The notes below the pieces were generated by a model. That model saw only the letters and a program-made list of their open reading frames with translations. It ran no database searches and was not told where the DNA came from. A DNA stretch of 5,822 nt from positions 1 to 5,822 of the forward strand of contig DTSJ01000031.1 of the NCBI GenBank assembly GCA_012965445.1. The letters are read 5' to 3'. Below, piece by piece: positions 1 to 5,661 of this stretch; position 1 is the stretch's first letter; the number at the start of each line of letters is the position of its first letter. Origin of the DNA: Candidatus Hydrogenedentota bacterium (lineage in GTDB: Bacteria > Hydrogenedentota > Hydrogenedentia > Hydrogenedentiales > GCA-2746185). The translations under genes were made by a program, and so were the position numbers.

Positions 1-27
1 CGTCCCGATAATGCGTGTATTCGGCAT
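1..27 (-). CDS. Possible 5' end of a gene leaving the window (FabH-like N-terminus, tentative)
   Basis: On the minus strand an ATG at 27..25 opens nine codons, MPNTRIIGT, before the window edge. A purine-rich TAAGGA (45..40) lies 12 bases upstream, a little far for a ribosome binding site. An extended -10 promoter (107..99) would give a leader of about 65 bases. The peptide resembles the beginning of 3-oxoacyl-ACP synthase III (FabH), whose first residues are commonly of the form xxxRIIGTGSYLP; that enzyme starts fatty acid synthesis by condensing acetyl-CoA with malonyl-ACP. Nine residues are far too few to be sure, and other families could begin this way. The promoter plus start arrangement is the main support for a gene; the FabH name is only a suggestion. 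Confidence 0.35.
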
Positions 28-98
28 ATCTTTTTTTCGTCCTTACTTCAGTTGGCCCGGATTTGGTCTAGGTGATGTGGTCTCTCGCTGACCAGCGG

Positions 99-107
99 AT
101 TATAGCA
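99..107 (-). promoter_or_regulatory. Extended -10 promoter reading leftward
   Basis: Read on the minus strand, 107..99 is TGCTATAAT: a perfect TATAAT with the upstream TGn of an extended -10 element. No good -35 hexamer is seen 16-18 bases upstream, which extended -10 promoters can tolerate. Transcription would start near base 92 and run out of the left edge, with a leader reaching the possible ATG at 27. The motif is seen directly; activity is inferred. Confidence 0.5.
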
Positions 108-535
108 GAAGCTTAGGTTAGTCCTGCATCAAAGGAAGCGAACAAATGTTGTCCCTTACATTTACAGCGTCCCGTTTTCAGTGCCTCTTGCGCCATGGAC
201 ACTGGCAAGTCCGACATACTCTCGCCGGGCGCGCCCTGACGACGTTCCTCAATCTCGGTCCGCTTTCGAATCGACTCGCTGCTCGAATTGAAGATAGCTT
301 CAGGTCAATATTTGTCAGAATTTGTTCCACCAAATGACTGACCGTACCCGTAACGCGTGCTCCGAACATGAGTCCCCCCGGATAATTTTGAACCAAATCC
401 ATATGTTCCGTCGAATATACGGTTGAACAGAGGAAAATTCAACATACAGCTAATAGCAGAAGGCCTCAAAGCAATTACCGTATCCATAGGCGTCAAGGAT
501 TTACATCTAAAAAAAAGGCTCCGAATCCTCGAAAC
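108..535. other. Divergent intergenic region with no convincing gene
   Basis: This stretch of about 430 bases lies between the leftward promoter and the smg promoter. No frame in it gives a protein I recognise. The best candidate is a 63-codon plus-strand frame, 146-337, with a good Shine-Dalgarno sequence (AAAGGAAG, 131-138, 7 bases before the ATG). Its product is arginine-rich, has no recognisable domain and has no obvious promoter, so I do not call it a gene. Small inverted repeats are present: GGGCGCGCCC (227-236), TGAAG/CTTCA (289-302), CCGT/ACGG (408-422) and GTTGAA/TTCAAC (422-443, 10-base loop). The last two abut and could be an operator-like site, though nothing identifies a regulator. 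An eight-base A run lies at 509-516. Confidence 0.5.
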
Positions 536-565
536 TTGACACCCTAATTAGCGGAGGCATACAAT
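536..565 (+). promoter_or_regulatory. Sigma70-type promoter of smg-topA
   Basis: TTGACA (536-541) is a perfect -35 hexamer. After an 18-base spacer comes TACAAT (560-565), a five-of-six match to the -10 consensus. Transcription should start near 572, leaving a leader of about 47 bases before the smg ATG at 619. The leader can form short hairpins (GGCT/AGCC at 582-593, CCGG/CCGG at 592-605), the second just upstream of the ribosome binding site. It is the strongest promoter match in the window. Confidence 0.75.
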
Positions 566-618
566 ACCGCTGAATTCAGGGGGCTTTGTAGCCGGGTGAA
601 ACCGGGTTGGAGACCGAA

Positions 619-1071
619 ATGAAACAATCCATTACAAAGATAGTTGACAAAATCATCCAAAAACTACAGGAAAGTTCGCGCGATGTACCTTCAGAGGCTG
701 GTCTGCGCTCCTGGCTTGCCAGGGAAGGCCACTCCTCGAAAGACGTAGACGCAGCGATTCGAGTCATAAAGCCAGAACTCAATTCGCGCACCGGACAAGA
801 TTCCGTCCCGCAGATGCGCGTATTGTCCCGCTACGAGGCTTTCTTCCTGTCTCCAGAAGCGAAGGCGGCCCTGACGCGGCTCGAGATGTACGGTGTGATC
901 GGACCCCAGGAACGGGAAATCATCCTCGAGCGCCTCGATCAGTTCGATGGGGAGCTCGATCATTCTGCGCTTGAGTACCTCGTCTCTACCTATGTATGCT
1001 CCGGGCTGGATGTCGCCCACCAACAGATGATTTATCAGGTACTAGACGGCAAAACAGATATATATCACTAA
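619..1071 (+). CDS. smg: Smg / DUF494 family protein
   Basis: This 150-residue protein belongs to the Smg (DUF494) family, small cytoplasmic proteins of unsettled function often encoded directly before topA. The resemblance is clearest from about residue 66 onward: MRVLSRYEAFFLSPEAKAAL, then a helix ending in the GVIGPQEREIILERL region, then an acidic turn and ALEYLVSTYV. This matches the order in E. coli Smg (MRIYTPEE, LNLETREMVIERVLALD, LEDLKWVILMVL). E. coli Smg is 157 residues, so this one is complete. The N-terminal 60 residues look mostly helical and are more divergent. I chose ATG 619 because TTGGAG (607-612) sits six bases before it; the in-frame TTG at 607 lies inside that binding site. 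The gene is first in a probable operon with topA, 82 bases downstream. Confidence 0.85.
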   Translation: MKQSITKIVDKIIQKLQESSRDVPSEAGLRSWLAREGHSSKDVDAAIRVIKPELNSRTGQDSVPQMRVLSRYEAFFLSPEAKAALTRLEMYGVIGPQEREIILERLDQFDGELDHSALEYLVSTYVCSGLDVAHQQMIYQVLDGKTDIYH

Positions 1072-1093
1072 CGAAAATAGCGATAATTACACG

Positions 1094-1128
1094 TGGCGCC
1101 TGCCTTCCTGATGAAGGCCGAGGCGTCA
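1094..1128 (+). other. GC-rich hairpin between smg and topA
   Basis: Bases 1094-1101 pair with 1121-1128 and 1102-1107 pair with 1113-1118, giving about 14 base pairs (one G-U) with a five-base loop CTGAT and a two-base bulge (1119-1120). Only a weak T-rich stretch (ATTGTCT) follows, so it is not a canonical intrinsic terminator. It could act as an attenuator, a partial terminator, or an RNA-processing or stability element that sets topA expression apart from smg. A weak GATAAT (1082-1087) would start a transcript right at the base of this stem, which would make it a 5' end stem-loop, but no -35 supports that. Confidence 0.6.
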
Positions 1129-1153
1129 TTGTCTATAAGGGAGTCAGAGTTAA

Positions 1154-3595
1154 ATGGCTAAGTATTTGGTGGTAGTTGAGTCGCCGGCAAAAGCAAAGAC
1201 GATCAACAAGTTTTTAGGCTCAAACTACATCGTCAAAGCCTGTTTCGGAGCCGTACGTGACCTGCCCAAGAGTTCGCTGGGCGTGGATGTCGACAACAAT
1301 TTCGAGCCCAAATACGTGGCGATGCGCGACGAATCGAACCGCAAAGCCCTCAAAGAAATCAAAGACCGAGCAGCAAAAGTCGATCACATCCTGATTGCCT
1401 CTGACCCCGACCGTGAAGGCGAAGCCATCGCTTGGCATGTCGCCGAGATTCTGAAAGCCTACAAGAAAACTGCCGACAAACCTACCAGCCGAATCGTCTT
1501 CAACGAAATCACCAAAGAAAACGTCAGGAAGGCTGTCAAGTCTCCCCGCGAAGTAGACTTTAACCTCGTGGATGCGCAGCAGGCAAGACGGGTAATCGAC
1601 CGACTTGTAGGATATAAGATCAGCCCGCTGCTAGGCTGGGTCGTGCGCAAAGGACTTAGTGCAGGTCGCGTCCAGTCCGTCGCCACGCGCATGGTTGTCG
1701 ATCGCGAAAACGAAATAAGGGCCTTCAAACCAGACGAATACTGGAGCATCGACGCACTCCTCAAAACTCCGCGCGACGATTCCTTCACCGCCAGACTCCA
1801 TTCCAGAAACGGGGATTCCGTGGCCGTCGGCAAACCCGGCCAGATTAAATCGCAAGAAGAAGCGGAAGCAATCCAAGGAGCTCTGAACGCCGCCCAGTTC
1901 AAAGTTGACACTGTAAAACGCAAAGAAGTCAAGCGTCGGCCCGCGCCGCCGTTTATTACCAGCACACTCCAGCAGGATGCCTTCGGAAAACTCGGAATGA
2001 GTACCGCCCAGACCATGGCTATCGCCCAGCAGCTCTATCAGGGCATCAACATCGGTGCCGAAGGCCAAGTCGGACTCATCACCTACATGCGTACAGACTC
2101 CCTGCGTCTCTCGAATGAGGCACTCGATTCCGCACGAAGTTACATCAAAAAAGAATTCGGCAACGAAATGTTTCCCGAGAAGCCGAACTTTTACAAAAAC
2201 AAGAAAAACGCCCAAGATGCTCACGAGGCCATTCGACCGACCTCCGCGTTCCACACACCCGAAAGCCTCGCCAAGCACCTCAGCGAAGACCAGCGCAAAC
2301 TCTACATGCTCATATGGAAACGCTTCATCGCCAGCCAGATGCCCCCCGCAGTTCTCGACCAAACCACCGTCGACATCCCAGTCGACAATCTTCTATTCCG
2401 TGCGACCGGCTCCATTATGAAATTCCCCGGATTCACCAAACTGTACAAAGAATCCACCGACGACAACCAGGACCCGGAAGATTTCAACAAGCTTCTGCCC
2501 GAGATCAATGAAGCGGAAATAATGGCATTGAACGAGCTGAAACCGGAGCAGCATTTCACCAAACCGCCCCCGCGATACTCCGAGGCATCTCTCGTGCGCG
2601 CCATGGAAGAAAACGGCATAGGCAGACCCTCAACCTACGCGCCCACCATCAGAACAATCCTCGCCCGTATGTACGTCGAAAAAGTCAGCGGGCGCCTTGT
2701 ACCCACCGAACTCGGCGAAGAAGTCAACACCTGGCTCACCAAGAATTTCCCTGATATACTTTCCATCGATTTCACCGCGCGTCTCGAAGACAATCTCGAC
2801 AACGTCGAAGAAGGCATCGAAAACTGGCGAAGTCTCACAGGAGATTTCTACGTACCCTTTGACAAAGACCTCAAAGAAACAGAAAGACGAATGGTCGCGG
2901 AGCTCGTCGGAGACGACCCAAGATGCCCTGAATGCAATTCCAAAGCTGTCCTCAAGCAAAGTTGGTTCGGAATGTTCATGGGCTGCACCAAGGAAGACTG
3001 CAAGGGTGTCATTCGTATGAATAAAACAGCACCCGAACCCACCGACGAGATTTGCGACAAGTGCAATGCTCCGATGGTTTTGCGTACCGGTCGCTACGGA
3101 AAATTCGTCGCTTGCTCAACCTACCCGAAATGCGACCACGTCATAAATCTCGATAAAGACGGCAACAAGCTTCCCCCGAAAGAACCCCCTGTCAAAACTG
3201 ACAAAGAATGTCCGAAATGCAAACCGGGCATGTTGCTCATCCGTAAGAGCCGCAAGGGCGAAGAATTCTATGGCTGCGACAAATTCCCGAAATGCAAATA
3301 CACAAGCCCGATGGAACTCAACCTGAATTGTCCAGAAGAAAACTGTGAGGGTGACCTCGATCACACGCGTATCGGACGCCGCCGTGCGATAGCCTGTTCG
3401 AAATGCGAATTCCAGGCATACGGAAACGTCGACAAATCGAATCCCTGCGAAAAATGCGGCAACTCGTGGACCCTCGTCAAAAACAAAACCAAGAAAAAAC
3501 CCACAACGATTACCTGCCCGAAAACTTCCTGCGCCCATGTAGTAGAAGAATTCGAAGAAATCGAAGCAGGTGCCGAAGAGGCTGCTGTAAAATAG
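1154..3595 (+). CDS. topA: DNA topoisomerase I (type IA)
   Basis: An 813-residue type IA topoisomerase, which relaxes negatively supercoiled DNA by cutting one strand through a 5'-phosphotyrosine link. The Toprim domain starts with VVVESPAKAKTINKFLG (Glu9) and carries the metal-binding DxDxE as Asp84, Asp86, Glu88 in SDPDREGEAIAWH. GLSAGRVQSVA, the active-site ITYMRTDS with Tyr311 and Arg313, HEAIRPT (His357) and the YSEASLV...GIGRPSTYA segment follow, so the catalytic core is complete. The C-terminus holds five tetracysteine zinc motifs: Cys591/594/611/616, 634/637/654/660, 686/689/708/714, 726/731/748/751 and 765/768/788/793, ending in an acidic tail. Residue 33 is Ala where the family usually has His (GHxRDLP). 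The ATG is preceded by AAGGGAG (1137-1143) ten bases away. It probably shares the smg transcript. Confidence 0.97.
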   Translation: MAKYLVVVESPAKAKTINKFLGSNYIVKACFGAVRDLPKSSLGVDVDNNFEPKYVAMRDESNRKALKEIKDRAAKVDHILIASDPDREGEAIAWHVAEILKAYKKTADKPTSRIVFNEITKENVRKAVKSPREVDFNLVDAQQARRVIDRLVGYKISPLLGWVVRKGLSAGRVQSVATRMVVDRENEIRAFKPDEYWSIDALLKTPRDDSFTARLHSRNGDSVAVGKPGQIKSQEEAEAIQGALNAAQFKVDTVKRKEVKRRPAPPFITSTLQQDAFGKLGMSTAQTMAIAQQLYQGINIGAEGQVGLITYMRTDSLRLSNEALDSARSYIKKEFGNEMFPEKPNFYKNKKNAQDAHEAIRPTSAFHTPESLAKHLSEDQRKLYMLIWKRFIASQMPPAVLDQTTVDIPVDNLLFRATGSIMKFPGFTKLYKESTDDNQDPEDFNKLLPEINEAEIMALNELKPEQHFTKPPPRYSEASLVRAMEENGIGRPSTYAPTIRTILARMYVEKVSGRLVPTELGEEVNTWLTKNFPDILSIDFTARLEDNLDNVEEGIENWRSLTGDFYVPFDKDLKETERRMVAELVGDDPRCPECNSKAVLKQSWFGMFMGCTKEDCKGVIRMNKTAPEPTDEICDKCNAPMVLRTGRYGKFVACSTYPKCDHVINLDKDGNKLPPKEPPVKTDKECPKCKPGMLLIRKSRKGEEFYGCDKFPKCKYTSPMELNLNCPEENCEGDLDHTRIGRRRAIACSKCEFQAYGNVDKSNPCEKCGNSWTLVKNKTKKKPTTITCPKTSCAHVVEEFEEIEAGAEEAAVK

Positions 3596-3602
3596 CCGCG
3601 TA

Positions 3603-3619
3603 TCCGCTGTCATAGCGGA
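3603..3619 (+). terminator. Small hairpin after topA (weak terminator candidate)
   Basis: TCCGCT (3603-3608) and AGCGGA (3614-3619) form a perfect six-base stem with a five-base loop, starting seven bases after the topA stop codon. No T run follows, so intrinsic termination would be weak at best. The hairpin occupies the place where a -35 element for the downstream promoter would be, so it may instead be a protein-binding inverted repeat. Confidence 0.35.
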
Positions 3620-3622
3620 ACC

Positions 3623-3631
3623 TGTTATAAT
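3623..3631 (+). promoter_or_regulatory. Extended -10 promoter of the recombinase fusion gene
   Basis: TGTTATAAT contains a perfect TATAAT (3626-3631) preceded by TGn, an extended -10 element. No recognisable -35 hexamer lies 16-18 bases upstream; that space is taken by the inverted repeat at 3603-3619. Transcription would start near 3638, about 35 bases before the GTG at 3673. This suggests the recombinase gene can be expressed apart from topA. Confidence 0.6.
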
Positions 3632-3672
3632 AACCGTGTAATCAACGAACGACGAGTAGGGGGAGTCGAACG

Positions 3673-4968
3673 GTGGAACACGCAGGCCTGCAAGCGTTTA
3701 TAAACTACCTCGAAACCGAACGCGGTTTCTCAGGTCACACCGTAAAAGCATACATTCTCGATCTCGATCAGTTCGCGGCATACCTTCAAGCAGGTCCAAG
3801 CGCGTTCGATGACTCGACCACCAAGAAGGTCTCACTGGCAACTACGAAACACCTCGCAAAAGCCACGCGCAATGACATCCGGGCGTTTCTGGGCCACGTT
3901 CAAACAGCTGGGGGCACTCCTGGAACCTCCGCCCGCAAGCTCGCCTCAATTCGTGCCGCATACAAATTCTACGTCCGCACAGATACCGTCAAAGAAAACC
4001 CCGCAGTCTCCATAAAGTCACCAAAAATCCCCCGCGATCTCCCTGACGTGCTGACCATCCCCGAAGTCACGGAAATTCTCGGCGCCCCCGATTGCTCCGT
4101 ACCCCTTGGTATTCGCGACAAAGCAATCCTCGAAACCCTCTACTCAAGCGGCGTACGCGCCTCCGAACTCGCTGCCCTAAGCCTCAAAGACATTGATCGC
4201 ATTGGCGGCACGATTCTGGTGCTCGGCAAACGCAGCAAAGAACGTATCGCACAACTCGGCACCTACGCGCTCGACGCAATCAGTGAATACATCCGCATTC
4301 GAAACGACCTCGGCACTCCGGACCATACCGTTGCCTTTGTCAACTTTAGAGGCGGTCCACTAACCACCCGAAGCGTTCAACGCGTAGTCGAAAAATACGT
4401 GCGCCAGGTACTCCCGGGCAGACGTGAAATATCACCACACACCTTCCGCCATAGTTTCGCCACACACATGCTCGATGCCGGCGCCGACCTGCGCGTAATC
4501 CAGGAACTCCTCGGCCACGAAAGCCTCTCGACAACGCAGATCTACACGCACGTCAGCATCGACAGGTTAAAACAGGTTTACCACGATACGCACCCCCACG
4601 CATGGAGGTTCAACAAGACAATGCCGACCATCAAAATCTACCACAATCCCCGCTGCGGCAAAAGCCGCGAGACACTAAATCTCCTTCGCGAAAACGGTAT
4701 CGAACCCGAAATCATCGACTACCTGAACAATCCGCCAACGATTCAAGATTTGGAGGAAATCCTTCGAGGACTCAACTGTCCCGCCTCAGCAATACTCCGC
4801 GCGAAAGAACCCGAATATGATGAAGCTGAACTCAAATCTGACAGCTCAGGCGAGTCCATCCTGAAAGCGATCATCCAATACCCCAAGCTTCTCGAGCGCC
4901 CAATCGTTACGAACGGAGACAAAGCTGCCATCGGTCGTCCACCCGAAAACGTACTTCGCCTCCTGTAG
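3673..4968 (+). CDS. xerC: XerC/XerD-type tyrosine recombinase fused in frame to an ArsC/YfgD-like domain
   Basis: A 431-residue two-part protein. Residues 1-310 are a complete Xer-type recombinase, the family that resolves chromosome dimers at dif: an N-terminal SAM-like DNA-binding domain (about 1-120, some 15 residues longer than E. coli XerD around 41-65), then a catalytic domain with Arg162, Lys186, His256, Arg259, His282 and nucleophile Tyr291. It ends at the usual family terminus, VYHDTHPHA. After WRFNKT, residues 317-431 are a full glutaredoxin-fold ArsC/YfgD-like domain: IYHNPRCGKSRETL with catalytic Cys328, plus Arg376, Arg409 (LERPIV) and Arg422 (IGRPPE), spaced as Arg60/94/107 in plasmid R773 ArsC. 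That family reduces arsenate with glutathione/glutaredoxin, but activity here is unproven. The GTG start follows AGGGGGAG (3658-3665) by seven bases. XerC versus XerD cannot be decided. Separate translation of the ArsC part is possible. Confidence 0.93.
   Translation: MEHAGLQAFINYLETERGFSGHTVKAYILDLDQFAAYLQAGPSAFDDSTTKKVSLATTKHLAKATRNDIRAFLGHVQTAGGTPGTSARKLASIRAAYKFYVRTDTVKENPAVSIKSPKIPRDLPDVLTIPEVTEILGAPDCSVPLGIRDKAILETLYSSGVRASELAALSLKDIDRIGGTILVLGKRSKERIAQLGTYALDAISEYIRIRNDLGTPDHTVAFVNFRGGPLTTRSVQRVVEKYVRQVLPGRREISPHTFRHSFATHMLDAGADLRVIQELLGHESLSTTQIYTHVSIDRLKQVYHDTHPHAWRFNKTMPTIKIYHNPRCGKSRETLNLLRENGIEPEIIDYLNNPPTIQDLEEILRGLNCPASAILRAKEPEYDEAELKSDSSGESILKAIIQYPKLLERPIVTNGDKAAIGRPPENVLRLL
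4604..4623 (+). promoter_or_regulatory. Internal ribosome binding site and ATG for the ArsC-like part
   Basis: GGAGG (4604-4608) lies 12 bases before an in-frame ATG (4621-4623) that corresponds exactly to the normal first residue of ArsC/YfgD proteins (MPTIKIYHNPRC). Initiation here would give a free 115-residue ArsC-like protein, the usual size of the YfgD group, ending at 4968. The spacing is longer than ideal. The site may be functional, or the relic of a formerly separate gene. Confidence 0.45.
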
Positions 4969-5021
4969 AATGGAGAGGACGAACCATCCTGGCAAGTAAG
5001 GAAACAGAAAAGATTCGTGCG

Positions 5022-5573
5022 CTACGAATTCGCCTTGAGCAGAAAGAAGATCACGACACCCGTTACCGAAACATATAGCCAGAGTGGAAAAGTAAAACGC
5101 GTCACTTTCTTGTGCAATTCGAAACGCTTGGTAGCCGCAAAAAATACTGCGCTGAAAATCAGCGGAAGCGCGAACGCCGTACATGCGATGTGTGAGATAA
5201 GCACCCCAAAATAAACATACCGAATCGCGCCTTCAGTTACGAACTTCGTGTCCCCATGAATCGTATGATAGACGATATAGCTCACCAAAAATACTGCCGA
5301 CAGTACCACCGCGGTAATCATTAGTCCCATGTGAATCCTGCGGTGACCAGTCTTGATTGCGCCAAATCCGCACAGAATGCACGTCGCACACAATCCATTG
5401 AGCGAAGCATTTACCGCAGGCAAAAACGACAGCGCCTCCGGATTCAATTGGTCAGAACTTTCCCTGAAAAAGAGAATCCACAACAGAAACGCAAAAGCCG
5501 CACTGGAAAGCACCAATATTCCAACGACGGCCGTCTTGACGGAATCATCTGATCGGGTGACCGATTGATTCAT
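5022..5573 (-). CDS. DUF420 family integral membrane protein (YozB-like)
   Basis: A 183-residue inner-membrane protein of the DUF420 family (Pfam DUF420; B. subtilis YozB is a member). About five membrane helices are visible: 14-36, 48-71, 83-102, 119-145 and 160-179. Family hallmarks are present in order: LPAVNASLN (51-59), HRRIHMG (77-83, His77 and His81), VSYIVYHTIHGDT (97-109, His103 and His106), LISHIA with His128, ELHKKVTR with His154, and PLWLYVSVTGVV. The repeated histidines suggest metal or heme binding, and relatives often sit near cytochrome oxidase or SCO/CtaG assembly genes, but the molecular role is unknown and no such genes lie here. I chose the ATG at 5573 because AAAGGGA stands about six bases upstream and alignment to the family begins there; the in-frame ATG at 5642 lies upstream of the predicted transcription start. 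Its stop is 53 bases from that of the convergent recombinase gene. Confidence 0.88.
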   Translation of the reverse strand: MNQSVTRSDDSVKTAVVGILVLSSAAFAFLLWILFFRESSDQLNPEALSFLPAVNASLNGLCATCILCGFGAIKTGHRRIHMGLMITAVVLSAVFLVSYIVYHTIHGDTKFVTEGAIRYVYFGVLISHIACTAFALPLIFSAVFFAATKRFELHKKVTRFTFPLWLYVSVTGVVIFFLLKANS

Positions 5574-5626
5574 CTGATTTCCCTTTCCATGTACCGACCG
5601 CCTATCCTGTCTTTTGCCGAAAACGC

Positions 5627-5656
5627 ATTCTACTCCTGTCATCTACATTTTGTCCA
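5627..5656 (-). promoter_or_regulatory. Sigma70-type promoter of the DUF420 gene
   Basis: On the minus strand TGGACA (5656..5651, five of six to the -35 consensus) is separated by 18 bases from TAGAAT (5632..5627, five of six to the -10 consensus). Transcription would start near 5620, giving a leader of about 47 bases before the ATG at 5573. This also argues against translation from the farther ATG at 5642, which would lie upstream of the transcript start. Confidence 0.6.
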
Positions 5657-5661
5657 GTGTT

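Noticed and set aside
11..37. T run (31-37) with ATGC/GCAT as an intrinsic terminator
   Set aside because: The stem is only four base pairs with a nine-base loop. The run is better explained as the A-rich spacer upstream of the minus-strand ATG at 27.
607..618. TTG start for smg, four codons upstream of the ATG
   Set aside because: The TTG overlaps the Shine-Dalgarno sequence (TTGGAG) that is correctly spaced for ATG 619.
1134..1139. TATAAG as a -10 element for a topA promoter
   Set aside because: It overlaps the topA ribosome binding site, so the transcript would start too close to the ATG, and no -35 hexamer is present.
1631..2362. 243-codon minus-strand open frame opposite topA
   Set aside because: It is antisense to the conserved catalytic core of topA, which is certain. 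The translation has no recognisable domain and is a shadow of topA codon use.
3116..3613. 165-codon minus-strand open frame, Phe-rich
   Set aside because: It lies opposite the lysine/glutamate-rich zinc motif tail of topA; its Phe richness is the reverse complement of GAA and AAA codons, so it is an artefact.
4976..4990. AGGA/TCCT hairpin as a bidirectional terminator between the convergent genes
   Set aside because: Only four base pairs and no T tract on either strand. No convincing terminator is visible in the 53-base gap.
5574..5642. ATG at 5642 as start of the DUF420 protein, adding 23 residues
   Set aside because: The extra residues are polar and not family-like, the predicted transcript starts downstream of it, and ATG 5573 has a well-placed AAAGGGA.
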